The position numbers and the translations under genes are program-made. Below the pieces are notes generated by a model. It saw nothing but the letters and a program-made list of their open reading frames with translations. It was not told the DNA's origin and searched no databases. Source: Saprospiraceae bacterium UBA3362 (lineage in GTDB: Bacteria; Bacteroidota; Bacteroidia; Chitinophagales; Saprospiraceae). From it: a stretch of DNA of 24,539 nucleotides. Below, in pieces: positions 7,599-16,404 of the stretch. The stretch spans positions 1 to 24,539 of the forward strand of contig DEQQ01000088.1 in NCBI GenBank assembly GCA_002360455.1. Reading direction: 5' to 3'. Position 1 is the first letter of the stretch, and each line of letters opens with the position of its first letter.

Positions 7599-8435
7599 AT
7601 GAAAATCAAATCTCAAGACAATTATTTTCTCTATGTTTTGGTTCTGAGTACTGTCCTTTTTTTGGTTGGTGCATCGTTGTTGCTCAGCCTATCTTTATGG
7701 AGTTCCAAAAAACAAAACCATTCAGATCAAACATTGGTGATTGAGTTACAAACATCAAGCAACAAAGAACAGATTCAACATTTACAAGACCAACTAAAAT
7801 CCATAGTGGAAATAGATGCAAGTTCTATTTCGTGGATATCCAAAGAGGTGGCATTAGAAAAAATGCAAACTGAAATTTCTCAGGTGATTTTAGATAAGCA
7901 AGAAAATCCTTTTACGGATATTTTGGTTTGTACATTGAAATCCAATTCTTCTTCTGTTTCAGTCATAGAGAAAATAAAACAAAATGAACTTTATAAAACC
8001 GTCATTCAAGATATCCAATTGCTCAATGCAGATCAAAACAATTCTCATCTTTTTTTAACTAAACTGATCAGTGGCAGTATAGTATTTCTTATTGTTTTTC
8101 TCTGCATTTGTCTTTTTATTTTTTGGTATCTGAGCGGCCTGTTTGTAGGTGAGCGGATGGAAGTGATTTCCAGTTTGGTTCTAATGGGAGCATCCCAACA
8201 CACTTTGTTGTCGGCTTACAATAAGAGATCCATTATTTTTGGTTTGGCCGCAGCCTTATTGGCCATCGGGGGTTTGGGTCTTGTATTAATCACGATCTAT
8301 TCTTTTTTTCCTTGGATGAAAGAAATAATCGGCTTACAAAATTTTTTTCTCAGTTTTTTCGTTCTTATTCTTTTGGGTCCAATGGTCCATTATTTTTTTG
8401 TAAAAAAGCGTATTCAATCTATCATAAAAAATTAA
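7599..8435 (+). CDS. ftsX: FtsX-like cell-division ABC transporter permease
   Basis: This encodes 278 residues from the ATG at 7599. The layout is that of FtsX: a cytoplasmic start, one N-terminal membrane span (YVLVLSTVLFLVGASLLL), a ~110-residue extracytoplasmic domain, then three C-terminal spans with the FERM-like cytoplasmic motif ERMEVISSLVLMGAS. With the ATPase FtsE it regulates cell-wall hydrolases at the division site. Sequence identity in this family is low, so the assignment rests on layout and on position: DUF3098, uppP and truB follow directly, an arrangement I know from many Bacteroidota. No ftsE lies in the window. An upstream start at 7569 is rejected because it lies 5' of the -7 box. 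Confidence 0.85.
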   Translation: MKIKSQDNYFLYVLVLSTVLFLVGASLLLSLSLWSSKKQNHSDQTLVIELQTSSNKEQIQHLQDQLKSIVEIDASSISWISKEVALEKMQTEISQVILDKQENPFTDILVCTLKSNSSSVSVIEKIKQNELYKTVIQDIQLLNADQNNSHLFLTKLISGSIVFLIVFLCICLFIFWYLSGLFVGERMEVISSLVLMGASQHTLLSAYNKRSIIFGLAAALLAIGGLGLVLITIYSFFPWMKEIIGLQNFFLSFFVLILLGPMVHYFFVKKRIQSIIKN

Positions 8436-8448
8436 ACTTTGAACTATT

Positions 8449-8766
8449 ATGGGTGAATCTAAAACTAAAAAAACCGGAAGTGAAACTGTTAAAACAACGG
8501 CCAGTAAAGTTCAAACCGATATTCCTGAACTGAATAAATTAATCCACGGACCGGAGATGACCTACGGTAAAGTGCAGATGAAATTTGTTTTCATTGGACT
8601 AGGTCTCATTGCGCTCGGAATGATTTTGATGTCGGGAGGATGGATGCCGTCGCCGGATGTATGGGATGAGTCCATTATCTACTCAGCTCGAAGAACTGTA
8701 TTGGCACCGATCTGTATTTTAGCCGGTTTGGGTATGCAGATTTATGCTATATTCAAAGAGAAATAA
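8449..8766 (+). CDS. DUF3098 family small membrane protein
   Basis: This encodes 105 residues: a polar, Lys/Thr-rich N-terminus of ~45 residues, then two membrane spans (FVFIGLGLIALGMILMSG and LAPICILAGLGMQIYAIF). The loop between them carries GGWMPSPDVWDESIIYSARR, matching what I know of DUF3098. No function is established. The gene lies 13 bp after ftsX and overlaps uppP by one base (TAATG), so it is made together with proteins of cell division and wall-precursor recycling. A helper role in envelope growth is only a guess from position. Confidence 0.85.
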   Translation: MGESKTKKTGSETVKTTASKVQTDIPELNKLIHGPEMTYGKVQMKFVFIGLGLIALGMILMSGGWMPSPDVWDESIIYSARRTVLAPICILAGLGMQIYAIFKEK

Positions 8767-9566
8767 TGAGTGAAACTCTTGAGATGATCATCCTTGGGAT
8801 TATCCAAGGATTGACGGAGTTTTTGCCTGTAAGCAGCAGTGGTCATCTTGAACTCGCAAAATATTTTTTGGGAGATCAATTTGCGGCTGCCGATAGTATG
8901 CAGGTCACCGTTGCGTTGCATGTGGCAACTGCAATGAGCACCGTTGTAGTTTTTCATAAAGAAATATGGAAAATAATCACAGGGCTGTTCAGTCCCGAAG
9001 ATTCGCAACACAGAATTTTCGCTCTAAAAATTATCATTTCGATGATTCCTGCTGTGATCGTCGGACTCTTCTTTGAAGATGTAATAGATGAGATGTTCAA
9101 AGGAAAATATGTGCTGGTAGCCTGCATGTTATTAATTTCAGCCGGCTTGTTGTTTTTTGCAAACAGTAAAAAAAATGCCGTAGGTGAGTTGGATTTTAAA
9201 AAATCATTACTCATAGGGATAGCACAGGCCATAGCCATTACTCCGGGCATCTCAAGATCCGGAGCAACTATTTCTACTGCACTTTTATTGAATGTTTCGC
9301 GATTTGATGCAGCTCGATTTTCATTTCTCATGGTAGTTCCTTTGATTTTTGGGAAAATTGCCAAAGACTTATTAGACAGTGAACCTATAACTCATCAAAT
9401 CAATATGTCATCATTACTTGCGGGCTGCGTGGCTGCATTTATTGTGGGTGTAATGGCCTGCAGATGGATGATCAGTTTGGTGAGAGAGGTTAAGTTGATC
9501 TATTTTGCAATCTATTGCATACTTGCTTCCATTAGTTTTTTAGTTTATTATTATTTGCATCAATAG
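8766..9566 (+). CDS. uppP: Undecaprenyl-diphosphatase (BacA/UppP)
   Basis: This encodes 266 residues with seven or eight membrane spans, the usual size. It carries both family motifs: EFLPVSSSGH at residues 18-27 (Glu18, Ser24-25, His27) and PGISRSGAT at residues 160-168. The enzyme removes a phosphate from undecaprenyl diphosphate on the outer face of the inner membrane, recycling the lipid carrier for peptidoglycan and surface polysaccharide; the polysaccharide export genes upstream depend on the same carrier. Its start overlaps the stop of the DUF3098 gene by one base. A hairpin with a T-run follows its stop. Confidence 0.96.
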   Translation: MSETLEMIILGIIQGLTEFLPVSSSGHLELAKYFLGDQFAAADSMQVTVALHVATAMSTVVVFHKEIWKIITGLFSPEDSQHRIFALKIIISMIPAVIVGLFFEDVIDEMFKGKYVLVACMLLISAGLLFFANSKKNAVGELDFKKSLLIGIAQAIAITPGISRSGATISTALLLNVSRFDAARFSFLMVVPLIFGKIAKDLLDSEPITHQINMSSLLAGCVAAFIVGVMACRWMISLVREVKLIYFAIYCILASISFLVYYYLHQ

Positions 9567-9583
9567 TTGAGAAATTAAACTTT

Positions 9584-9612
9584 TTGAAATGATTCATTTC
9601 AATGGATTTTTT
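9584..9612 (+). terminator. Inverted repeat with T-run after uppP
   Basis: TTGAAATGA at 9584-9592 and TCATTTCAA at 9594-9602 are exact inverted copies one base apart, followed by GGATTTTTT (T-run 9607-9612). The loop is very tight, so the inner pairs would open, leaving about an 8-bp stem. It is placed 18 bp past the uppP stop, and truB starts 61 bp later, so the termination may be partial. Confidence 0.5.
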
Positions 9613-9673
9613 AGTTTGTTTAAATCTGTTGGTAAAAAATAATTTTTAATTTCCTTTTGATTAAAGTTATAAT

Positions 9674-10405
9674 ATGATCATCAACAAACAAAATATATCC
9701 GAGTTTGATCCTGTCGAGGGAGCTGTTTTGTTGATTGACAAACCTTTGGGAAAAACTTCTTTTGATGTTGTTGCCATTATACGCAGAGTAGTAAGCAAAG
9801 CTATCGGCTCAAAACTCAAAGTTGGACACGCAGGCACTCTTGATCCGTTAGCTACAGGATTGCTGATTCTTTGTACTGGAAAGATGACCAAACAAATCGA
9901 TCAATATCAAGCTCAAAAAAAAACATACACCGGAAGTTTTTTCCTTGGCGCAACAAGGCCGAGTTATGATTGTGAGACAGAAATAGACGCTCACTATGCA
10001 ATTGATCATATTGGAGAAAAAGAGCTTGAGCAAACCAGACAAAATTTTCTAGGGGAAATTTATATTCCGCCACCCGCACATTCTGCTGTAAAAATCAATG
10101 GTAAGCCGGCGTACAAAATGGCGCGAAAGGGTCAAGAACTTGAGCTTAAACCGAGACAGATGATCATTGAAGAATTTGAACTTTACACAAAAAATAAACC
10201 CGTCTTGGAATTTAAAATTGTATGCAGTAAAGGGACTTATATAAGATCTATTGCTCATGAATATGGCAAAAAACTCAATAATGGCGCCTATCTTAATTCA
10301 TTATGCAGAACACAGATTGGAGAATTTTCACTTGCAGATGCATGGAATTTAGATGAATTTGTCGATCTATTTCAAAAACTACCATCGAATCCTTTGCATC
10401 AATAA
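9674..10405 (+). CDS. truB: tRNA pseudouridine(55) synthase TruB
   Basis: This encodes 243 residues. It makes pseudouridine at position 55 in the T-loop of tRNAs. The motif GHAGTLDPLATGLL at residues 51-64 contains the catalytic Asp57, and LLIDKPLGKTSFDVV lies before it at residues 19-33. PPAHSAVKINGKPAYKMAR and KGTYIRSIAHEYG are further family stretches. The C-terminal PUA-like extension of E. coli TruB is missing, as is normal for the short form. It ends the ftsX-DUF3098-uppP-truB cluster but is separated from uppP by a likely terminator, so it may have its own transcript. No clear TAnnTTTG box is seen before it. Confidence 0.96.
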   Translation: MIINKQNISEFDPVEGAVLLIDKPLGKTSFDVVAIIRRVVSKAIGSKLKVGHAGTLDPLATGLLILCTGKMTKQIDQYQAQKKTYTGSFFLGATRPSYDCETEIDAHYAIDHIGEKELEQTRQNFLGEIYIPPPAHSAVKINGKPAYKMARKGQELELKPRQMIIEEFELYTKNKPVLEFKIVCSKGTYIRSIAHEYGKKLNNGAYLNSLCRTQIGEFSLADAWNLDEFVDLFQKLPSNPLHQ

Positions 10406-10648
10406 TCCATCTACAAGTGTAGAAAGAAAAATAAAAATTTCATTTTCGTACTATAAGTGGATGAACTTATGTCCAATCCCTGATCCACAACCATTGAGGT
10501 TTAAAAATAATTTTGGCTACAGGTAGATTAGGAAATAACAGAACATTCCGGCAGCTTTAGTTTTATAACATGTCCCCTTTTAAATTTTGAGCTGACTTTC
10601 CACAGTTAAAGTTGGGCATAGAACCAAAAAATAGCATTTCAGTACAGC

Positions 10649-10677
10649 TTTCTTTAGCTTGAAACGTTATATCTTTG
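10649..10677 (+). promoter_or_regulatory. Bacteroidota promoter for gldA
   Basis: TATCTTTG at 10670-10677 fits TAnnTTTG and ends 7 bases before the gldA ATG. TTTC at 10649-10652, 17 bases upstream, is a weak match to the TTTG box. The inverted word CAAGCTAAA (here TTTAGCTTG, 10653-10661) sits in the spacer between the two boxes, where a regulator could act. Confidence 0.5.
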
Positions 10678-10684
10678 TCACTTT

Positions 10685-11602
10685 ATGCAAACCACAATAG
10701 AAGTCAAAGGGTTAAGCAAAATTTACGGTTCTCAGCGAGCAGTAAACGGCATTTCTTTTGAAGCTCGACAGGGTGAAATTTTAGGCTTTCTTGGACCAAA
10801 CGGCGCCGGAAAATCGACAACCTTAAAAATGCTTTCGGCTTATATTTTACCGGACGAAGGAGATGCTCAACTCTGTGGATATTCTATACGCAATCAGCCG
10901 GAAGAAGTGAAGCGAAGAATTGGATATTTGCCTGAACATAATCCTTTGTATAAGGATATGTATGTGCATGAATACTTGCTTTGCATTGCACGCCTTTACA
11001 AACTAAAACAAGCTACACAGAAAGTAAAATCACTGATCGAATTGACCGGTTTGGGTCCTGAACAAAATAAGCGAATTGGAGCAATTTCTAAAGGGTATCG
11101 ACAAAGAGTGGGACTTAGTCAAGCATTGATTCACGATCCTGAAATTCTTATCTTGGATGAACCAACCAGTGGGTTGGATCCCAATCAATTGATTGATATC
11201 AGAAAATTAATCAAGGATTTTGGCAAACAGAAAACCTTGATTTTTTCTTCCCATATTATGCAAGAGGTACAGGCATTATGTGATCGAGTCATTATCATTA
11301 ATAAAGGAAATCTCATTGCAAATCAAGAAATCCATGAGTTGCAAAATGGATTACATTCTAACCAACATTATGTTGTTGAATTCAAGCAAAAAATTCTGCC
11401 TTCAGGGTATGATCATAAATCTATTAAAGTAAAAAAACTTGATGAACATCATTATAGATTCAGCAGCTCATCGAGTATCCATTTGGGTGAAGAAATTTTT
11501 GAACTGGCAAAACAAAATAATTGGATCATTTTGGAGATGGTAAAAGAAAAAAATAATTTAGAAGATGTTTTCAATTCTCTCACCAAACCAAATCAAGAGT
11601 AA
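10685..11602 (+). CDS. gldA: GldA, ATPase of the gliding-motility ABC transporter
   Basis: This encodes 305 residues with a complete ABC ATPase domain: Walker A GPNGAGKST at 37-45, signature SKGYRQR at 135-141 (a degenerate LSGGQ, usual for this subfamily) and Walker B ILILDEP at 154-160, followed by the D-loop SGLDP and the H-loop His in FSSHIM. The C-terminal ~90 residues are the typical GldA extension. With GldF and GldG it forms an inner-membrane ABC transporter needed for gliding in Flavobacterium johnsoniae, though its cargo is not known and many Bacteroidota that do not glide carry the same genes. The stop shares one base with the gldF start (TAATG), giving tight coupling. Confidence 0.93.
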   Translation: MQTTIEVKGLSKIYGSQRAVNGISFEARQGEILGFLGPNGAGKSTTLKMLSAYILPDEGDAQLCGYSIRNQPEEVKRRIGYLPEHNPLYKDMYVHEYLLCIARLYKLKQATQKVKSLIELTGLGPEQNKRIGAISKGYRQRVGLSQALIHDPEILILDEPTSGLDPNQLIDIRKLIKDFGKQKTLIFSSHIMQEVQALCDRVIIINKGNLIANQEIHELQNGLHSNQHYVVEFKQKILPSGYDHKSIKVKKLDEHHYRFSSSSSIHLGEEIFELAKQNNWIILEMVKEKNNLEDVFNSLTKPNQE

Positions 11603-12333
11603 TGGCAGAATTAATATACAAGGAGATTCGTTCTTTTTTTAGTTCAATTATAGGTTACTTGGTGATTGCTGTTTTTTTAATCATCATGGGATCCCTGATG
11701 TGGGTATTTCCGGATTACAGCATACTGGATTACAACGTGGCCTCTCTTGATCAATTATTTTCTGTATCGCCCTTTATATTTTTATTTCTTATTCCTGCAG
11801 TCACCATGAGGGCTTTTGCAGAAGAAATGGCCCAAGGCACAATGGAAACACTATTGACAAAACCTCTCACAGAAACTCAGATCGTTTTTGGAAAATTCTT
11901 TGCAAATCTTATTTTGGTATTATTGGCCCTTCTACCAAGCCTACTTTATTATTATTCTGTCTATCAATTGGGTTCACCAAAAGGAAATTTGGACAGTGGA
12001 GCTATTGCAGGTTCCTATCTGGGACTTATACTTTTGGCGGCCGGATTTGTTGCTATTGGACTATTTGCCAGTTCGCTTACAAAAAATCAAATTGTAGGAT
12101 TTATTTTGGCTTCATTTCTGTGTTTTTTATTTTATAGTGCGTTTTATTATATTTCTAAGTTGCCTGTTTTTTTTGGCAAGGTAGATGATGTTGTTCTTCA
12201 GCTTGGTATTGATGAACATTACAATCAGATGAGCAAAGGATTAATAGATTTGAAGGATCTGGTTTATTTTGGAAGTTTGATTTTTTTCTTCCTTTGGCTT
12301 ACAGTTGAACAACTAAAATCAAGACTTTTTTAA
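11602..12333 (+). CDS. gldF: GldF, permease of the gliding-motility ABC transporter
   Basis: This encodes 243 residues with six predicted membrane spans, beginning with ELIYKEIRSFFSSIIGYLV, the usual start of GldF. The stretch PAVTMRAFAEEMAQGTMETL is the ABC-2 family permease signature (the TMRxxAEE element) and faces the ATPase. The gene shares one base with gldA and ends 1 bp before gldG. It supplies the membrane channel for the GldA-GldF-GldG complex; the transported substrate is not known. Confidence 0.93.
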   Translation: MAELIYKEIRSFFSSIIGYLVIAVFLIIMGSLMWVFPDYSILDYNVASLDQLFSVSPFIFLFLIPAVTMRAFAEEMAQGTMETLLTKPLTETQIVFGKFFANLILVLLALLPSLLYYYSVYQLGSPKGNLDSGAIAGSYLGLILLAAGFVAIGLFASSLTKNQIVGFILASFLCFLFYSAFYYISKLPVFFGKVDDVVLQLGIDEHYNQMSKGLIDLKDLVYFGSLIFFFLWLTVEQLKSRLF

Positions 12334-12334
12334 T

Positions 12335-14047
12335 ATGAGGTTCATAGATTCATTAAGTCGAGGAGCAAGGATTAGTCTGGTTTTGGGAATTATTGTTTTT
12401 ATCAATATTATTGTCTCTTTTGTCCACCTTAATATTGATCTCACAGAAGACAATCGATTTAGGCTTACAGAGCCGACAAAACATTTGATTCGATCAGTTC
12501 CCGACAATATTTACATTAGAGTTCTTCTGGATGGGGAATTTCCTGCCGGATTCAAACGACTCAAACAAGCTACAAAAGATCTCTTGGATCAAATGAGATC
12601 TTATAATGGGTATATAGAATACAGTTTTGAAAATCCAAATGAGGGAACTGCCCATGATATCAATAAACGGAGAGAAGAATACAGTAAGGATGGGATGTTG
12701 CCTACTAACCTGATGGTAAGAACAGGAACAGAAAACAAAGAGCAACTCATATATCCCTATGCAATATTGATGAGTGGCTCTGACAAAATGATTGTGAATC
12801 TCCTTGAAAATGCTTCAGGAGCAGATCAAGAAACCAATCTTGGGAATTCCATAAATCTGCTAGAATATAAAATGGCCAATGGATTGCAGCGATTGCTTTC
12901 AAATAATAAAAAAAACATCCTGTTTGTAACAGGACATGGTGAGTTGGAATCGGAACAAACAAGATCTATCGAAAGCTCTCTGAGGTATTTTTATAATTTT
13001 GGAAGGGTCAATTTAGACAGTGTTCCGTTGCTAAAAAAAGAGGTGGACGCTCTGATCATTGCAAAACCTCGATTGCCGTATAGTGAGCAGAACAAATTTA
13101 CACTTGACCAATACATCATGCGTGGAGGTAAAGTGCTTTGGTTGGTGGATGGTATGGCAATGAGTTTGGACAGCATGAGTACAAGAACCGAGTATGTACC
13201 GGAGCCACTTGATGTAGGATTGTCTGATTTATTGTATAAATACGGGCTCCGTATTCAGCCAGATTTTGTGCTTGATCTTGAATGCAGTCGTATTCCTCAG
13301 GTCATTGGAAAGCAGGGAGACAGACCGCAGATAGAATTGTTTCCGTGGTATTATCATCCTTTAGTCGCTGCACGAAGCAATCATCCAATTTCAAGAAATT
13401 TGGATTATATCAACTTTGAATTTGTATCCAGTATAGATACCATCAAAACTAAATTAACTCAAACTAAAACAGCCTTATTGTATAGCTCTCAATATTCTAG
13501 AATTCAGCTTTATCCCAATAAAGTAGGATTTGATATTTTAAGATACAAACCCGATCCCGACAAATTCAATAAACCCAATATTCCTATTGCCTATTTGGTA
13601 GAAGGAGGATTTAGTTCTGCTTTTGAAAATCGAATGGAAGAATCTATGTTGCAAGGGTTGCATTCTATAGGTCAAGATTTTGTGTCATCTGTATCTAACA
13701 ATAAAATGATTTTGGTTTCGGATGGAGAAATTATAAAAAATTTATATGACAAGGAGAATGGAAAGTTTGCCCAACTGGGTTACAATAAATTTGAAAAAAC
13801 TACCTTTAACGGAAACAGGGATTTCTTAAGCAATGCACTTGAATATTTGACCAATGATCAGAATATATTGAGCGCAAGATCTAAAGAATTTAAAATCAGA
13901 TTGCTTGACAAAGTAAAAGTTGCAAAAGAAAGATCATTTTGGCAATTTCTCAATATAGGTTTGCCCTTATTAGGATTGGTCCTTTTTGGAATTTTCAATA
14001 CTTGGTATCGCAAAAAGAAATATACCGGTTTTGTTTCCGGAACGTAA
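12335..14047 (+). CDS. gldG: GldG, substrate-binding-like component of the gliding-motility ABC transporter
   Basis: This encodes 570 residues with one N-terminal span (ISLVLGIIVFINIIVSF), a large extracytoplasmic part beginning DLTEDNRFRLTEPTKHLI, and one C-terminal span (GLPLLGLVLFGIF) followed by the cytoplasmic anchor WYRKKKY. The element LFVTGHGELE and the Asp-Gly-Met element in VLWLVDGM are typical of the GldG/ABC_transp_aux domain. It starts 1 bp after gldF and is co-transcribed. The gene after it, a DUF4340 protein, is a common companion of such gldG-type genes. The assignment as GldG is sure, its exact mechanism is not. Confidence 0.93.
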   Translation: MRFIDSLSRGARISLVLGIIVFINIIVSFVHLNIDLTEDNRFRLTEPTKHLIRSVPDNIYIRVLLDGEFPAGFKRLKQATKDLLDQMRSYNGYIEYSFENPNEGTAHDINKRREEYSKDGMLPTNLMVRTGTENKEQLIYPYAILMSGSDKMIVNLLENASGADQETNLGNSINLLEYKMANGLQRLLSNNKKNILFVTGHGELESEQTRSIESSLRYFYNFGRVNLDSVPLLKKEVDALIIAKPRLPYSEQNKFTLDQYIMRGGKVLWLVDGMAMSLDSMSTRTEYVPEPLDVGLSDLLYKYGLRIQPDFVLDLECSRIPQVIGKQGDRPQIELFPWYYHPLVAARSNHPISRNLDYINFEFVSSIDTIKTKLTQTKTALLYSSQYSRIQLYPNKVGFDILRYKPDPDKFNKPNIPIAYLVEGGFSSAFENRMEESMLQGLHSIGQDFVSSVSNNKMILVSDGEIIKNLYDKENGKFAQLGYNKFEKTTFNGNRDFLSNALEYLTNDQNILSARSKEFKIRLLDKVKVAKERSFWQFLNIGLPLLGLVLFGIFNTWYRKKKYTGFVSGT

Positions 14048-14108
14048 TAAACCTATTGTACAATTTGTACTCAAAAGTTCTGTTCACCGCTGTTTCAAAA
14101 TTCAATTT

Positions 14109-15110
14109 ATGAAAAACAAAAATTTACTTCTTTTATTATTAGGATTTATCAGTCTTGGTATTCTTAGTTTTTATCTGATCAAATCAAATAATCCAAATAC
14201 CAGTCTTGTAACAAACGATAGAGATTTTGCTGTTCAAAAAATAGATGAGGTTCAAAAAATTTTTTTGGCCGAAAGAGGAAAGCCTTCCATCCAATTGACA
14301 AAGGAAAAAAATTATTGGATGGTAAATGGAAAATTCAAGGTAGCTCAAAATAAAATTAATAATTTATTGTTTGTTCTGCAGAAACTCAAACTTGAGTCCA
14401 TTCCTCCAAAAAGCATGTATGAAACCATTATGTCCACATTTGTTACTAATGGCATCAAAGTTGAGATTTACACCAATGAATCAAAACCCAGCAAAACCTA
14501 CTATATAGGTGGAGTGACCAATGATGAGAAAGGATTGTATTGCATTATGGATGGATCTGTCCAACCCTATATTATGCATATTGATTTTATCGAATCCAAT
14601 CTTCGCTATCGCTACAATCTCAGCGAGGAACAATGGAGAGATCTATACATTTTCGGACTTAATGAAATGGATATTCAAGAAGCTTCTGTGATGTATCCCT
14701 TATATCCAGAAAAATCTTTTCAGCTAAGCTATAATGATCAAAAGGCAGAATTAAAAGATAACAAAGGAAACCCTCAACAAGTGAATCAACAAAAAATGAA
14801 AAAATTTCTTCAATCTTTTACCCAAATCGGGACAGAAGCTTTTGAAAATTCAAATCCGATTAAAGCTAAATTAGTGGACATGACTCCATATTGTATTATC
14901 AAAGTGAAAACGAAAAACAATCAAGAAACAGAACTTAAATTATATCCCATTAACCCTGATTTGGAGTCAAAAATAGACATGAGTCCTGCTTTTCTTAACA
15001 GTGATCAATTGTTCAGATTCTATGGAGCTTATTCAAGTGGAGATCTTTATTTAGTTCAATTAGGTCAAATTTCAGGAATAATGACTACCTTGCAAGAGTT
15101 ACACCAATAG
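14109..15110 (+). CDS. DUF4340 domain-containing membrane-anchored protein
   Basis: This encodes 333 residues from the ATG at 14109, which gives a good membrane anchor (LLLLLLGFISLGILSFYLI) at the N-terminus. The earlier in-frame start at 13986 lies inside gldG and is rejected. The extracytoplasmic part repeats the DUF4340 pattern: a beta-rich unit with IQLTKEKNYWMVNGKFK, then TYYIGGVTNDEKGLYC and YRYNLSEEQWRDLYIF. DUF4340 proteins often lie next to GldG-type ABC components and probably work with them, but no biochemical role is known to me. It starts 61 bp after gldG. Confidence 0.85.
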   Translation: MKNKNLLLLLLGFISLGILSFYLIKSNNPNTSLVTNDRDFAVQKIDEVQKIFLAERGKPSIQLTKEKNYWMVNGKFKVAQNKINNLLFVLQKLKLESIPPKSMYETIMSTFVTNGIKVEIYTNESKPSKTYYIGGVTNDEKGLYCIMDGSVQPYIMHIDFIESNLRYRYNLSEEQWRDLYIFGLNEMDIQEASVMYPLYPEKSFQLSYNDQKAELKDNKGNPQQVNQQKMKKFLQSFTQIGTEAFENSNPIKAKLVDMTPYCIIKVKTKNNQETELKLYPINPDLESKIDMSPAFLNSDQLFRFYGAYSSGDLYLVQLGQISGIMTTLQELHQ

Positions 15111-15118
15111 AAAAGCTT

Positions 15119-16366
15119 ATGAGATTGCATTGGAGAATTTACTTGTTCGTACTGACAGGCTCCATTGTATTGTTTTCAAACCAAAAAACTCAGGATGATT
15201 GGGGATTTTACGGTCATCGATTGATCAATAAAATGGCTGTTTTTACTCTTCCGCCGCCTTTGAATCAATTTTACAAAAACGAAATAGATTATATTGCAGA
15301 ACACGCTGTAGATCCTGACAAAAGAAGATATGCAATTAAAGCCGAAGCGGTACGGCATTATATTGATTTGGATCATTGGGGCGATAGTGCTTGGATCACT
15401 CTTCCCAGATCTTTGGGTAAAGCAATAGGAATATATTCCTCCTTTTATTTATGTCATGAGTTAGACACAATTTCAGTATTTGAACCCATTAAATTGGCAG
15501 ATCAAAACAAGCTAAAATTTGTAACTTTTTCACAGGAATTCTTGTCAAGGGTAATCTGTTTGCGAGGTGAATTGTCATTGGACAGTTTAGGAAATTGGAT
15601 TCAATGGTATGCCATGAGGGAATACGATCAGACGCATTGGATAGTTGAGGATCAAGAGGTTTTACGTCATTTAATTCCGGAGTTAAATTCAGAGCATCAT
15701 TTATGGATCAAAGATGAATTCACTGCTCATGGCATTCTCCCCTATCATTTAAAGTCTATGTATGACCGATTGATCCAAGCCTGGAAAATGCATGATGCCA
15801 ATCTAGTATTGAAGCTGTCTGCAGATATTGGTCATTACATTGGGGATGCCCATGTTCCATTGCATACCAGTGAAAATTATAATGGTCAACTCAGCAATCA
15901 GATAGGCATTCATGCTTTTTGGGAAAGTAGAATTCCAGAACTTTTTGCAGAAGAGGACTTTGATTTTTGGACTGGGACTGCAGAATTTGTTGCTCACCCT
16001 GTTTCTTATTTTTGGAATATCATCCGAACAAGTCATCACTACGTAGATTCCACATTAGCCATTGAAAAACAAATCAGTCAAGAGATTCCCTCTGATTTGC
16101 AGTATTGTTATGAAGAACGTTTGGGCCTCATTACAAAGTTGCCTTGCAAAGAATATTCTGCATTGTATCATCAACGATTGAACAGGCAGGTTGAAGCCAG
16201 GATGAAAGCCTCCATTCGTGCTATTGGCTCTATCTGGTATTCTGCTTGGGTAGAAGCAGGTCAACCCGATATACTTCAACTTCAGCGTGATTTGCCCATT
16301 GAACTAAATTCAGACAGTATTCCGTTGGCCAAAAGATCTGAACTAAATCTCAGAGAACACGAATAA
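15119..16366 (+). CDS. Secreted zinc-dependent phospholipase C / S1-P1 nuclease-like protein
   Basis: This encodes 415 residues with a hydrophobic N-terminal signal (YLFVLTGSIVLFS). The mature part starts DDWGFYGHRLINKMAV; Trp28 and His33 are in the positions of the N-terminal zinc ligands of the zinc-PLC/S1-P1 superfamily. Further ligands are visible in VRHYIDLDHW (His80, Asp83, His86) and in ADIGHYIGDAHVPLHT (His239, Asp243, His249), followed by IHAFWE (His265, Glu269). This is the complete three-zinc set in the proper order. It probably cleaves phosphate esters (lipids or nucleic acids) outside the inner membrane; substrate cannot be decided. It starts 8 bp after the DUF4340 gene. An insert of ~100 residues between the second and third ligand groups makes it longer than the usual ~250-300. 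Confidence 0.85.
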   Translation: MRLHWRIYLFVLTGSIVLFSNQKTQDDWGFYGHRLINKMAVFTLPPPLNQFYKNEIDYIAEHAVDPDKRRYAIKAEAVRHYIDLDHWGDSAWITLPRSLGKAIGIYSSFYLCHELDTISVFEPIKLADQNKLKFVTFSQEFLSRVICLRGELSLDSLGNWIQWYAMREYDQTHWIVEDQEVLRHLIPELNSEHHLWIKDEFTAHGILPYHLKSMYDRLIQAWKMHDANLVLKLSADIGHYIGDAHVPLHTSENYNGQLSNQIGIHAFWESRIPELFAEEDFDFWTGTAEFVAHPVSYFWNIIRTSHHYVDSTLAIEKQISQEIPSDLQYCYEERLGLITKLPCKEYSALYHQRLNRQVEARMKASIRAIGSIWYSAWVEAGQPDILQLQRDLPIELNSDSIPLAKRSELNLREHE

Positions 16367-16404
16367 AAGAAAAACAGAATTCGAAATTGAGTGTTGTTTA
16401 CATC

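Noticed and set aside
8954..9364. Minus-strand open frame of 136 codons inside uppP
   Set aside because: It lies opposite the conserved PGISRSGAT region of uppP, which explains the open frame; no start signal or neighbour supports it.
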